Positions 9,701 through 17,156 of a stretch of 64,000 bases of DNA are shown one piece after another. The DNA is from Neobacillus sp. SuZ13 (GTDB taxonomy: Bacteria > Bacillota > Bacilli > Bacillales > Cytobacillaceae). The stretch covers positions 4,673,501 through 4,737,500 of the forward strand of contig NZ_CP126107.1 of the NCBI RefSeq assembly GCF_030123365.1, read 5' to 3'. The translations under genes and the position numbers were made by a program. The notes under the pieces are model-generated. The model did not search any database. It saw nothing but the letters and a program-made list of their open reading frames with translations, and was not told the DNA's origin. Each line of letters begins with the position of its first letter. Positions within the stretch are counted from its first letter, which is position 1.

Positions 9701-10087
9701 TTCGAGACCAGGAGTAATTGCAATGAGACCGTCTGAATAATGTTTCAGCCATTTTAATGGGATTCCATGCTCCGTTTTAGTTTGAACGGTACTAGATATC
9801 TTTAAAAGATTTCTATAACCCTGATCATTTTCAGCGAGTAAGACTAGAGGATAGGATTCATTTGAGGTGTACTCACTTTCCACATCTACTGTTATACCGA
9901 TAATAGGTTTCAAATTATTTTTTTTGCATAACTTATAAAATTCAATGGTTCCGTACATGACGTTTCTGTCCGTTAAAGCGATGGCAGAAAACCCTTTTGT
10001 CTGTGCATTTTTTATTAAATCTGGGACAGAAGCCGTACTTGATAATAAACTATATGCACTATATACATGCAGGTGAATAAAAGACAT
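6725..10087 (-). CDS. dnaE: DNA polymerase III subunit alpha (DnaE type)
   Basis: DnaE is the second essential replicative polymerase of Firmicutes and extends primers, mainly on the lagging strand, before PolC takes over. The 1120-residue protein has an N-terminal PHP domain (FIHLHVYSAYSLLSS, LTDRNVMYG), polymerase motifs GPGRGSAAGSLVAYVL and PDIDIDFPD, LYRPGPM, then a helix-hairpin-helix region and a C-terminal OB fold (YITSMKSIRTKKGD). No 3'-5' exonuclease domain is seen, unlike PolC. The ATG at 10085-10087 has an AAGGG site 8 bases upstream; a GTG three codons earlier lies too close to it. Confidence 0.96.
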   Translation of the reverse strand: MSFIHLHVYSAYSLLSSTASVPDLIKNAQTKGFSAIALTDRNVMYGTIEFYKLCKKNNLKPIIGITVDVESEYTSNESYPLVLLAENDQGYRNLLKISSTVQTKTEHGIPLKWLKHYSDGLIAITPGLEGEIEQLLINGNEEKAKEVIRKLDSIFGNDNFFLAIQNHQLEQETKIRNKLVSLSNELNVPMVATNQVYYLEKEDMFAHECLLAIKNGDKLQDDHREKLENDQFYLKTASEMVDCFSDIPDALENTIRIANRCQFNIELNKTYLPAFPTEKGIPAEDYLDMLCKQGLSERFSSPSQEHFERLSYELAVIKRMKFSNYFLIVWDFMKYARENGILTGPGRGSAAGSLVAYVLYITDVDPLKHNLLFERFLNPERISMPDIDIDFPDHQRDDVINYVAEKYGDLHVAQIVTFGTLAAKAVLRDIGKVFGLNSKELEHVSRMIPSRLGIDLKGAYKESESLRKFVNESPMNKRLFETALKLEGLPRHTSTHAAGVVISEKPLIDLIPIQRGSNHVFLTQFSMEHLEEIGLLKMDFLGLRNLTLIDSIVSSISRKTGKKINIGSIPLDDTLTFNLLAKGETTGVFQLESEGMRKVLTRLKPSRFEDIVAVNALYRPGPMENIPLFIDRKHGNQKVEYPHPDLRPILENTYGVIVYQEQIMQIASKMAGFSLGEADLLRRAVGKKKKDILDKERSHFVQGAQKKGYEHTLANDIYDLIVRFANYGFNRSHAVAYSMIAYQLAFLKANYPVYFMAGLLTSAIGNDTKISQYVMETKQKDITVLPPSINYSSYSFQVEQEGIRFSLAAIKSVGAAALKEIFQARRKKKFVDLFDFCIRVSTKAINRKTLEFLVHSGCFDEFGEDRAVLLASLDVALEHAQIFKPADNNQFDLFEDEFMPKPKYMQVDPISQENKLTFEKEALGFYLSDHPVSIYEEQLKRSGAHSLFGINHSNQRVSSGVYITSMKSIRTKKGDSMAFLTISDSSGEMEAVAFPNVYKKYSHLLGHGKFTLLEGKIEERDGKLQFIIQQVFQIEEWLKTKIRKQSVLYLKIIEEKQDDKFLLKIHQLLKENQGTASVILHYEKSRKTIKLGDENNINPTLELLQLLREMLGPKNVVLKE

Positions 10088-10173
10088 AATTGTCACACCC
10101 TTAATTCGATAATCTCTCCCTCTATTATAGAACGAGAAAGCTAAAAAAGAAAATATGTTCCCTTTTTTATTAG

Positions 10174-10414
10174 AAAAGCGGAAGCGCCTTGTTAAGGGGC
10201 GTGAGTCTGGACGAGCCGGCGTGAAGGTTGCTCTTTAACCTTCATGACGGATTGAACTAAAGGTGGAGACGACTGTCCTGGGACGAAGGCATAAGACGAA
10301 CACTGAAAGAAGGCGCTTTTTGCCTTCTTCAGGGGGTGGCTTATGACTCGAGTCCCAAGGAGCCGAAACTAGATAAGCTTATGACCCCGAGCCCCTAGGC
10401 GCTGTAGCTAGACA
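10174..10414 (+). repeat. Palindromic intergenic repeat, long form (copy 1)
   Basis: This 241-bp element lies between dnaE and ytrH. It opens with AAAAGCGGAAGCGCCTT and closes with TAGGCGCTGTAGCTAGACA; the ends are imperfect inverted repeats. Internal hairpins are TGAAGGTT/AACCTTCA (10222-10244) and one at about 10303-10332 with CTGAAAGAAGGC opposite GCCTTCTTCAG. A shorter relative with the same ends is at about 29791-29916 and a minimal one at 12958-12995. I do not know a family name for it. Confidence 0.75.
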
Positions 10415-10423
10415 ATTCTTAAA

Positions 10424-10452
10424 ACATATTTGCACATGTTTGTCCATATACA
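10424..10452 (+). promoter_or_regulatory. Candidate sigma-E promoter of ytrHI
   Basis: ACATATT (10424-10430) and CATATACA (10445-10452) are 14 bp apart. This fits the mother-cell sigma-E pattern (-35 KMATATT, -10 CATACANT, spacer 13-15). ytrH and ytrI are sporulation genes of the sigma-E regulon in B. subtilis, which supports the call. The site lies about 40 bp before the start codon. Confidence 0.5.
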
Positions 10453-10490
10453 TGAGTATTAGGTATTGACTATGCGTAGAGGCGGTTGAC

Positions 10491-10832
10491 ATGATGAAAG
10501 AGATTGGTTTTTTTCCTGCTTTTATTGAAAGCTACTTTATTGCCTTGGGAGTCGTACTCGGCGGATCACTTATTGGGGGAATTGCTTCATTCCTAACTGG
10601 TCAGCCGCCGTTGACAACGGTATATCGCTTATCTTCAGCACTTAGAATCTGGGCCATTGTATCCGCCATTGGTGGAACGTTTGACGCAGTTTATACGTTT
10701 GAAAGGGGTTTATTTAACGCAGATACAAAGGATCTTTTTAAACAATTCTTATTAATCCTCTCTGCCCTTGGCGGTGCCCAGACTGGAGCTCTGATTATTA
10801 ATTGGTTAACCCAGGAGCATATCTCATCATGA
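10491..10832 (+). CDS. ytrH: Sporulation membrane protein YtrH
   Basis: This is a small integral membrane protein of 113 residues needed for efficient sporulation in B. subtilis; its biochemical role is unknown. Hydrophobic segments are visible at about residues 13-35, 50-65 and 85-108, with the conserved YRLSSALRIWAIVSAIGGTFD and LLILSALGGAQTGALII regions. AGAGGCGG precedes two consecutive ATG codons at 10491 and 10494, and either could be the start. The stop overlaps the ytrI start (ATGA), so the two are translated together. Confidence 0.9.
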   Translation: MMKEIGFFPAFIESYFIALGVVLGGSLIGGIASFLTGQPPLTTVYRLSSALRIWAIVSAIGGTFDAVYTFERGLFNADTKDLFKQFLLILSALGGAQTGALIINWLTQEHISS

Positions 10833-11329
10833 GAATCCCGCCATTATATCGAAAACCTGCCTGGCAGCGTTTTTTTGCTGGAATGGCCGTTGGGGGAGCG
10901 ATTAGCTGGTGTATTTTTTTATATATTTATGGAGTCTGGCAGGAAGAGAATACCGAGTTAATCCGGAAACAAGCACAGGAGATTGTTGACTTAAACGAGG
11001 AGAAAAAAATTTGGCAGGATGAATATAAAGAAATCAACAAGCGGAACATTGAACAACTTACGGTACAGAAAATCAATATTCGAATTACAAATTGGGAAAA
11101 ATATAAACTTGATTCCTTAAGTGTATTAGAGACAGAAGACTCAGTGAAGGATGACATTAGTATGATGCTTGCAAAAGATATTGAAACAGTCTATAAAAGT
11201 AAAGACCTTCTGAAAAAGATTATTGAAAATAAACCAGTAAAAATAAATGATAAAAGGTATAAACTTAAGGTTAAAGAAATGGCTTTTTATACGAACCTTT
11301 CCATTCAACTAGAGATTCAATTTGAATAA
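10829..11329 (+). CDS. ytrI: Sporulation membrane protein YtrI
   Basis: This 166-residue protein is encoded directly after ytrH. It has one N-terminal transmembrane segment (about residues 17-37, FFAGMAVGGAISWCIFLYIY), then a long charged helical region likely to form a coiled coil outside the mother-cell membrane. The ATG at 10829 overlaps the ytrH stop and has AGGAG about 10 bases upstream. An in-frame GTG further up lies inside ytrH and has no ribosome site. YtrI is a sporulation protein of unknown mechanism that presumably acts with YtrH. Confidence 0.87.
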   Translation: MRIPPLYRKPAWQRFFAGMAVGGAISWCIFLYIYGVWQEENTELIRKQAQEIVDLNEEKKIWQDEYKEINKRNIEQLTVQKINIRITNWEKYKLDSLSVLETEDSVKDDISMMLAKDIETVYKSKDLLKKIIENKPVKINDKRYKLKVKEMAFYTNLSIQLEIQFE

Positions 11330-11479
11330 AAAAGCGCAAGCGCCCTGGTCAGCGGCGTATGGCCTGGAGCGCTCCAACCGAGATAAAGGAACCACGAAGA
11401 GCCGGAGGTGATTCGATGTTGACTTATCGCAGGGCGGAGAGCGAAGGACACTAGCCGCTAGGGCCGCTTGCGCTAGACA
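11329..11479 (+). repeat. Palindromic intergenic repeat, second subtype (copy 2)
   Basis: This element of about 150 bp starts at the ytrI stop codon. Its ends are strong inverted repeats: AGCGCAAGCGCCC (11333-11345) against GGGCCGCTTGCGCT (11461-11474). A second inner stem pairs AGCGGC (11351-11356) with GCCGCT (11454-11459). A perfect 12-bp palindrome TGGAGCGCTCCA follows at 11365-11376. The core GTTGACTTATCG and GGAGAGCGAAG segments are shared with the copies near 29.73-30.0 and 31.77-31.88 kb. Confidence 0.78.
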
Positions 11480-11520
11480 GTAATCTAAGTTCAAAAACTT
11501 ATACTTTCTAAGTATATAAA

Positions 11521-11550
11521 AAAATCGGCCGGATGAGGGCCGATTTTTTT
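11521..11550. terminator. Terminator after nrnA
   Basis: AAATCGGCC and GGCCGATTT form a 9-bp stem with a 7-nt loop, and T or A runs on both sides make it work in either direction. It overlaps the last bases of nrnA and faces the end of the ytrHI unit. Confidence 0.88.
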
Positions 11551-12499
11551 ATTTGCTTAAAGAATAGTTTTCACAAACCTCACCAAGTGCTTTCAATACA
11601 TCATCCACTTCGCTCCAAGAATAGATGGAGGCTCCGGACGCTAGTGGATGTCCTCCTCCTTTAAACTTTCTTGCAACTACATTTATCACCGGGCCCTTGG
11701 AACGCAGACGAACTCTTATTTGCTCGTCTTCTTCAATAAAGAATACCCATGCCTTAATCCCTTTTACATTCCCTAATATTCCGACAAGCAGTGATGCTTC
11801 TGCTGGTTTTGCATTGTATTCTTTGAGAAGTTCTTTTGTTAATTTAACTGACGCAACACCATTTTTCTGAAGTTCAAAATTTTGAAGTATATATCCGTTT
11901 AATTTAACGATATTGAGATCTAATTCATACATCTTGTCAAATAACTCGGTACGAGAAAAATTATAATGGATCAATTCTCCCGCATAGCCTAGCGTTTTTT
12001 CTGTTGTACTTGGAAATAGAAATCTGCCCGTATCGCCGACTATTCCAGCGTATAAAAGTCTCGCCGCTGAGTCGTTCATTTTTAGCCCTTTGGCTTGTCC
12101 CTTCAAATAAAATTCATAAATCATTTCGCTGCATGAGCTTGCACTTGTATCCACCCATAGTAAATCACCATATGGGTCTTCATTCGGGTGGTGATCAATT
12201 TTTATTAATTTATCACCAAGAGTGTAGCGTTTGTCACAAATTCTTTCCGCATTTGCAGTATCACAAACGATTACTAATGCACCCTTGTAAACTTCATCTT
12301 CAATCACATCCAGCCTGCGCATGTAATGAAGAGTTGGTTCTTCTAGACCAACAGCATAAATCTTTTTATCCGGAAAGGATTCTTGTAAAATGGCTGCTAA
12401 GCCGCCTTGTGAACCATATGCATCCGGATCTGGACGGACGTGACGATGAATTATAATGGTTTCATATTTTTCAATCTCTGCTAATATTTGCTCAATCAT
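11549..12499 (-). CDS. nrnA: Bifunctional oligoribonuclease / PAP phosphatase NrnA
   Basis: NrnA is a cytoplasmic DHH/DHHA1 phosphoesterase that degrades 2-5 nt nanoRNAs and dephosphorylates 3'-phosphoadenosine 5'-phosphate (PAP). The 316-residue protein has the DHH-family motifs HRHVRPDPDAYGS, VCDTAN, KIDHHPNEDPYG and YAGIVGDTGRF, and a C-terminal DHHA1 domain with RLRSKGPVINVVARKFKGGGH in pieces (RLRSKG, FKGGGHPLASGAS). It starts at ATG and ends in a bidirectional terminator. The position beside ytrHI and ytpI matches B. subtilis (ytqI). Confidence 0.95.
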   Translation of the reverse strand: MIEQILAEIEKYETIIIHRHVRPDPDAYGSQGGLAAILQESFPDKKIYAVGLEEPTLHYMRRLDVIEDEVYKGALVIVCDTANAERICDKRYTLGDKLIKIDHHPNEDPYGDLLWVDTSASSCSEMIYEFYLKGQAKGLKMNDSAARLLYAGIVGDTGRFLFPSTTEKTLGYAGELIHYNFSRTELFDKMYELDLNIVKLNGYILQNFELQKNGVASVKLTKELLKEYNAKPAEASLLVGILGNVKGIKAWVFFIEEDEQIRVRLRSKGPVINVVARKFKGGGHPLASGASIYSWSEVDDVLKALGEVCENYSLSK

Positions 12500-12595
12500 G
12501 GGCGCTTCTCCTTTACCAACTCATAAACCATGGTGGTATTTTTTTGTTTTTACAGGTACAATAATAGAAGATTTTCTATGCTTGGAGGAAATAAT

Positions 12596-12907
12596 ATGTT
12601 TGTACTTGTTATATTAATTGCTATATTCTTTGCTTTCTACCTATTTTATAAAACAAAATACATCAGAAGCAACCGTTTAGTAGAAAAGAAATGGCTTGCG
12701 GCTAAATCAAATATTGCATTAGGGCTTTTTGTCTTTTTATTCGGAGTCAATCACCTGCTATTTATTTCCGAAACAACGGTTATGTATATTGTTGCCGCAG
12801 TATTTATAGTTTATGGAGCAATATTCAGCTGGATTGGTTTCAAGAAATACAAACATTACCTTCCTTTCGCAATCGAGGAAGCAAAAAATTTTGAACTACA
12901 AAAATAA
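12596..12907 (+). CDS. ytpI: YtpI family membrane protein
   Basis: A small integral membrane protein of 103 residues with three hydrophobic stretches (about residues 2-18, 41-60 and 64-85). It starts at the ATG at 12596, which follows a TTGGAGGA ribosome site by 5 bases; an upstream in-frame GTG has none. Length and locus match YtpI of B. subtilis, whose function is unknown. It is divergent from nrnA and followed by its own terminator. Confidence 0.85.
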   Translation: MFVLVILIAIFFAFYLFYKTKYIRSNRLVEKKWLAAKSNIALGLFVFLFGVNHLLFISETTVMYIVAAVFIVYGAIFSWIGFKKYKHYLPFAIEEAKNFELQK

Positions 12908-12914
12908 AAAATGT

Positions 12915-12944
12915 GAAGCCGCTTCTCTATGAAGCGGCTTTGTT
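12915..12944 (+). terminator. Terminator after ytpI
   Basis: AAGCCGCTTC and GAAGCGGCTT form a 10-bp stem with a 5-nt loop, followed by TGTTTT. Confidence 0.85.
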
Positions 12945-12957
12945 TTATACCGATAAC

Positions 12958-12996
12958 TGTCTAACTCCAGCGCCTAGGCGCTTCGGCTTTTCTTTC
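12958..12996. repeat. Minimal palindromic repeat element (copy 3)
   Basis: Read on the minus strand, AAAAGCCGAAGCGCC is directly followed by TAGGCGCTGGAGTTAGACA. These are the two ends of the long repeat at 10174-10414 with no interior. The core GCGCCTAGGCGC is a perfect 12-bp palindrome. It lies between the ytpI terminator and the ytoI stop codon and could also serve as a hairpin for ytoI. Confidence 0.7.
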
Positions 12997-14315
12997 TAAC
13001 TTCTATCCAGCAGTTGACACATCATCATCGCTTTCCCGACTAATACGCCTTCATTGAAAACCTCAACATCCACTTTTCCAAATTTGCGCCCTACTTCAAG
13101 TACTTTTGGATAAATTTCTAATGTACTTTCCATCTGAACTGGTTTAATAAAATAAATGGTCATATTTTCAACGACAAGGTCACCTTTTTTATAGGATCGT
13201 AAGACTCGGTTCGCAGCATCTGAGACAATGGTAGTAAAAACACCGTACGAAATGGTTCCCAGCTGGTTTGTCATTTGCGGTGTTACTTCACAAGAGTAAA
13301 CCTCTTCTCCTTTTGCTCTCCCTTGCATTAATACCATTTGATTGGTAACGATATCATCAATGGTTTCCCCAACCTGTGGCTGTCGTTGGTTCATTTGTAA
13401 GGCCTTTAATACATCCTGCCTGCTGATGATTCCTTCTAGTCGATTAGCGTCATCTGTAACAGGGAGAACTTCAATCCCTTCCCAGACCATGGTATGGGCC
13501 GTTGAGGCCACACTTGTTTTCCCATTAACAGACATTGGGTGTTTGGTCATAATCTTATCGATAGAAGTATCCATACCTTGACCTAAAATATCCTTACTTG
13601 TAACCATCCCTTGTATTTTCATGTTTTGATCGACAACAGGATAGCGGCTGTGGGCAGTTTGTTGGTTAAATTCGTGCCATTTGGATACCTTATCCGTCGT
13701 TTTTAGATAAAAAGTATCGGCAAGTGGTGTTAAGATATCTTCAACTAAGATTATTTCTTTTTTTATCAATTGGTCATAAATCGCCCGGTTAATCATTGTC
13801 GCAACAGTAAAAGTATCATAGCTTGTTGATATTACCGGTATTTCGAGTTTATCAGCCAGTTTCTTGATATGTTCTTCCGCATCGAATCCACCGGTAATGA
13901 GTACAGCGGCACCTTCTTTTAAGGCTAGTTCATGTGCCTGTGTCCGGTTACCAACAATTAAAAGGTTGCCTGCTTCGGTGTAGCGCATCATGGCTTCTAA
14001 TTTCATCGCACCAATCACAAACTTACTTAATGTTTTATGCAGCCCTGTTCTTCCGCCTAACACCTGTCCATCAACAATGTTTACCACTTCTGCAAAAGTC
14101 AGCTTTTCAATGTTTTCTTTTTTCTTCCGTTCGATTCTAATTGTTCCAACACGTTCAATGGTACTAACATATCCTTTATTCTCTGCTTCCTTAATCGCTC
14201 GGTAGGCTGTACCTTCACTTACAGTCATCGCCTTAGCAATTTGCCTGACAGATATTTTTTCCCCAATTGGGAGTCCATCTATATATTGTAAAATTTGTTC
14301 ATGCTTTGTGGCCAA
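12996..14315 (-). CDS. ytoI: HTH-DRTGG-CBS-hotdog regulator-like protein YtoI
   Basis: This multidomain protein of 439 residues is cytoplasmic. In order it has an N-terminal winged helix (residues about 1-60, ISVRQIAKAMTVSEGTAYRAI), a DRTGG domain (about 65-180), two CBS motifs (about 190-310) and a C-terminal thioesterase-like hotdog domain (about 330-430). CBS pairs usually bind adenine nucleotides, so a ligand-sensing role is likely, but no function has been established. I place the start at the TTG at 14313-14315 (LATKHEQIL, matching the MATKHEQIL start of the B. subtilis protein) with AAGGGTG upstream; a GTG three codons earlier is the alternative. Confidence 0.88.
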   Translation of the reverse strand: MATKHEQILQYIDGLPIGEKISVRQIAKAMTVSEGTAYRAIKEAENKGYVSTIERVGTIRIERKKKENIEKLTFAEVVNIVDGQVLGGRTGLHKTLSKFVIGAMKLEAMMRYTEAGNLLIVGNRTQAHELALKEGAAVLITGGFDAEEHIKKLADKLEIPVISTSYDTFTVATMINRAIYDQLIKKEIILVEDILTPLADTFYLKTTDKVSKWHEFNQQTAHSRYPVVDQNMKIQGMVTSKDILGQGMDTSIDKIMTKHPMSVNGKTSVASTAHTMVWEGIEVLPVTDDANRLEGIISRQDVLKALQMNQRQPQVGETIDDIVTNQMVLMQGRAKGEEVYSCEVTPQMTNQLGTISYGVFTTIVSDAANRVLRSYKKGDLVVENMTIYFIKPVQMESTLEIYPKVLEVGRKFGKVDVEVFNEGVLVGKAMMMCQLLDRS

Positions 14316-14441
14316 GACCTTCACCCTTTTTATAGTTAACTTCCAATCATTCAGTTACGAATAATCTGGATTACATATAAATTTTATTATAGAGTGTTAA
14401 AAGCCTTGATTCAATGCGGATTCTCACATTGACCCTAATTC

Positions 14442-14681
14442 TCAATGAAAGGACCTGGATTTCTTCTTTACTCGTCGATCTAATTGAGGTTTCTGTCCTT
14501 GCCTTTTTGGACTATAAAGCAGACCTGTTAGATTTCCGGCAATGACCATTAACGCAAATGCGAGCCAAGCTAATGAAAATATCCCTTCGGCACCATCGGC
14601 ATGAATCGATAAGCGCGGTGCTCCGTAATAAAGTAAGAAGCCACATAGTAACAAGCAAAGTAAATATCTGTTCTTTTTCAT
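14442..14681 (-). CDS. Small two-helix membrane protein
   Basis: A protein of 79 residues with two hydrophobic segments (about 6-20 and 30-50) and a strongly basic tail ending KKKSRSFH. The ATG at 14679-14681 has GGGAGG 8 bases upstream; in-frame codons further up have no ribosome site. It lies between ytkL and ytoI on the same strand. I do not recognise the family and can only call it a small membrane protein. Confidence 0.75.
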   Translation of the reverse strand: MKKNRYLLCLLLCGFLLYYGAPRLSIHADGAEGIFSLAWLAFALMVIAGNLTGLLYSPKRQGQKPQLDRRVKKKSRSFH

Positions 14682-14764
14682 CTTAATTTCCTCCCCTAAA
14701 AAGACTGCTTGTTCCATATTTATGCATAGGGAAGGGAAAAAAGTATGTAAATCACCTAGAACAT

Positions 14765-15445
14765 TTAAATTTCGATCGCTTCGCCTGGCTGAAGTAGTTT
14801 ACCATTTTTATCTTCAAGCAGTTCGATAAACTTAAAAGGATCCTGTTTAATTGGCGGGAAGGTATTGAAGTGAATTGGTACAACTGTTTTAGCTTTTAAC
14901 AGTTTAGCTGCATATGCTGCATCCTCAGGACCCATGGTAAAATTATCACCTATCGGCAGGAAGGCAACATTGATAGGATGACGTTCACCAATCAGCTTCA
15001 TATCTGAAAATAATGCCGTATCTCCAGCATGATAAATGGTCTTTCCTTCATTCATAAATAAAATCCCAGCAGGCATCCCACAATAGATAATTTCATTATT
15101 TTCTGTTGTATAGCTTGAACCATGAAAGGCTTGTGTTAATTTAACTTTGCCAAACTCAAATTGATGAGCTCCGCCAATATGCATCCCATGGGTATTCACT
15201 CCCTGCCAGCTTAAGTAAGTTGAAAGCTCATGGTTTGCTACAACGAGGGCATTATTTTTCTTTGCTAACTCGACCGTATCCCCAACATGGTCGTTGTGTC
15301 CATGCGATAAAATAATGACATCAGGTCTTGTTTCAGCCACTTTCAAGTCTGTTAATTGGTTACCATTAATAAATGGATCAATTAAGATTTTCTTTCCATT
15401 TGTTTGGATTTGTACTACTGAATGTCCGTGATAAGATAATTTCAT
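14765..15445 (-). CDS. ytkL: Metal-dependent hydrolase, beta-lactamase fold (YtkL/UPF0173 type)
   Basis: A 226-residue cytoplasmic protein of the metallo-beta-lactamase superfamily. The metal motif LSHGHNDHVGD is the HxHxDH signature, followed by ANHELS, the middle GGAHQFEFG region, YHAGDTALF and IPIHFNTFPP, which supply the remaining metal ligands. The substrate is unknown. AGGAG lies 8 bases before the ATG at 15443-15445; a GTG immediately upstream is also possible. It is divergent from the peptidase gene. Confidence 0.9.
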   Translation of the reverse strand: MKLSYHGHSVVQIQTNGKKILIDPFINGNQLTDLKVAETRPDVIILSHGHNDHVGDTVELAKKNNALVVANHELSTYLSWQGVNTHGMHIGGAHQFEFGKVKLTQAFHGSSYTTENNEIIYCGMPAGILFMNEGKTIYHAGDTALFSDMKLIGERHPINVAFLPIGDNFTMGPEDAAYAAKLLKAKTVVPIHFNTFPPIKQDPFKFIELLEDKNGKLLQPGEAIEI

Positions 15446-15632
15446 CACAATCGCTCCTCTCGTTTTCCTCTATTACTTATTTCAATACAATAACTGGAAT
15501 CCCTTCCATAATCTCTAGTATATTCCTGAAAAATCGAATTTAAGCAAGAGGAATTAAATGCATCGAAAGTTTACTTTTCATGTTTTAATTGATAATCTCA
15601 AATAGGATATGAATTACATAGGGGGAGTTAAC

Positions 15633-16730
15633 ATGAATCAACGATTAACGAAACTTCAATCATGGATGAAGGATAACGATATAGAAGTTAGTTTTCTAAC
15701 CTCTTCTGAGAATGTATTTTATTTAAGCGGATATTACACCAATCCACATGAGCGGCTGCTCGCACTAGCAGTCTTTCAGACGGAAGAGCCTTTCCTTGTC
15801 TGCCCTGCAATGGAAGTGCCTGATGCCAAACGGTCAGGCTGGGACCATGAAATTCTTGGTTACAGTGATATCGAAAACCCCTGGGAAATGATTTTAAATT
15901 CTATTAATAAAAGAATAAAGGGCGTATCGAAAGCAGCGATTGAAAAAGAACATATGAATGTAGAACGCTATGAAAATCTCTCTAAATTGTTCCCACAAGC
16001 ATCTTTTGTTTCTGCTGAAGAAAAATTACGGATGCTTCGAATGATTAAAGACGCCAAGGAATTAAAAATTATTGAAGAGGCTTGTGCCCTTGCCGATTTC
16101 GCCGTTGAATTCGGGGCTAGTGAAATTAAGGAAGGTAAAACAGAGTTAGAAATTCTAAATGCCCTAGAGTACGCCTTAAAACAAAAGGGTGTTACCAAAA
16201 TGTCGTTTTCGACAATGGTTCTTACCGGAGCCAATGCCGCTTCTCCACATGGAAACCCAGGAGAAACAAAAATTCAAAAAGGGGATCTTGTCTTATTTGA
16301 TTTGGGTGTGGTTGTTGACAGGTATTGTTCTGATATCACTAGGACTGTGGCTTACGGAGATATTAATGACAAGCAAAAGGAAATCTATGACACCGTATTA
16401 AAAGCACAGCTTGCTGCTATTGAAGCAAGTAAACCAGGCGTAACAGCGGCAGAAGTAGATTTGACTGCCCGTCGAATTATTGCAGACGCAGGCTATGGAG
16501 ACTATTTTCCACATAGACTCGGTCACGGCCTCGGAATAAGCGTCCACGAGTACCCGTCACTAACAGAAACAAACCAGCTCATTATTGAAGAAGGTATGGT
16601 CTACACGATTGAGCCAGGGATCTATGTACCAAATGTGGCCGGTGTTCGGATTGAAGATGATGTATATATTACTTCAGACGGGGCAAAAGTTCTTACAAAA
16701 TTCCCGAAAGAATTACAGATCATAAAATAA
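15633..16730 (+). CDS. M24-family Xaa-Pro dipeptidase
   Basis: A cytoplasmic metallopeptidase of the pita-bread fold that cleaves dipeptides with C-terminal proline. The 365-residue protein has a creatinase N-domain (residues about 3-125) and the catalytic domain with all five dimetal ligand motifs: DLGVVVDRYCSDITRT (both aspartates), HRLGHGLG, EPGIY and VRIEDDV. The ATG at 15633 follows GGGGGAG by 5 bases; an in-frame ATG at 15609 has no site. I cannot tell which named paralogue it is. Confidence 0.92.
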   Translation: MNQRLTKLQSWMKDNDIEVSFLTSSENVFYLSGYYTNPHERLLALAVFQTEEPFLVCPAMEVPDAKRSGWDHEILGYSDIENPWEMILNSINKRIKGVSKAAIEKEHMNVERYENLSKLFPQASFVSAEEKLRMLRMIKDAKELKIIEEACALADFAVEFGASEIKEGKTELEILNALEYALKQKGVTKMSFSTMVLTGANAASPHGNPGETKIQKGDLVLFDLGVVVDRYCSDITRTVAYGDINDKQKEIYDTVLKAQLAAIEASKPGVTAAEVDLTARRIIADAGYGDYFPHRLGHGLGISVHEYPSLTETNQLIIEEGMVYTIEPGIYVPNVAGVRIEDDVYITSDGAKVLTKFPKELQIIK

Positions 16731-16751
16731 TGTAATTTGTAATTTTTTACA

Positions 16752-16780
16752 TTGAAATTCAGGAAGAAATGATATATTAT
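16752..16780 (+). promoter_or_regulatory. Sigma-A promoter of the 6S-like RNA
   Basis: TTGAAA (16752-16757) and TATTAT (16775-16780) are exactly 17 bp apart. The predicted start is about 16787, four bases before the closing stem of the RNA. Confidence 0.72.
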
Positions 16781-16786
16781 ACTTAT

Positions 16787-16985
16787 ACAAGCTGCGTTGT
16801 TCGTACTCATAATAAAGTTTTAACCTTTAAGCTGTAAAAGGGAGTTTAACCATTGGAACTGGAATGACAAGCCTCTGTCTATAAGACTTGGAGGACATGC
16901 AGGAAGGGTTTCTGAGAACACCCACTTTGAGGAGTGGTGGTTTAAAACTTTCTTATATTAATACGGCAAATGCGGCTACATAGTA
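16787..16985 (+). ncRNA. 6S-like RNA (regulator of RNA polymerase)
   Basis: The region encodes no protein but can fold like 6S RNA. GCUGCGUU (16791-16798) pairs fully with AAUGCGGC (16969-16976), allowing G-U. Directly inside lies the 6S signature GUUCGUA (16799-16805) opposite UACGGC (16962-16967), with CGUA pairing UACG, as in the E. coli closing stem GUUCGCA/UGCGGC. A further stem pairs AAAGUUUUAACC with GGUUUAAAACUUU, and the apical part contains short hairpins. Promoter, length of about 200 nt and terminator all fit. 6S RNA binds the sigma-A holoenzyme as a promoter mimic. Confidence 0.72.
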
Positions 16986-16994
16986 TGTATTTCA

Positions 16995-17031
16995 AACCAG
17001 TTCCTTTTAGGAGCTGGTTTTTATTTTTTAT
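16995..17031 (+). terminator. Terminator after the 6S-like RNA
   Basis: AACCAGTTCC and GGAGCTGGTT form a 10-bp stem with a 5-nt loop followed by TTTATTTTTT. Confidence 0.88.
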
Positions 17032-17115
17032 GACTCTGATAAACTGGCCTGTTGATTTCCGCTCCAATCAACAGGGTGCAAAATAAACAATAAGCTTTAA
17101 CATAGCCATTCTTAT

Positions 17116-17146
17116 AAAAAAGAAGAGGAACACCCTGTCCCTCCTC
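17116..17146 (-). terminator. Terminator after ald
   Basis: On the minus strand GAGGAGGGACA pairs along its full length with TGTTCCTCTTC (three G-U pairs) around a GGG loop, followed by six T residues. Confidence 0.82.
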
Positions 17147-17156
17147 CGTAATATTA

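Noticed and set aside
12004..12456. 150-residue open frame opposite nrnA
   Set aside because: It is antisense to a conserved enzyme; composition is that of a shadow frame.
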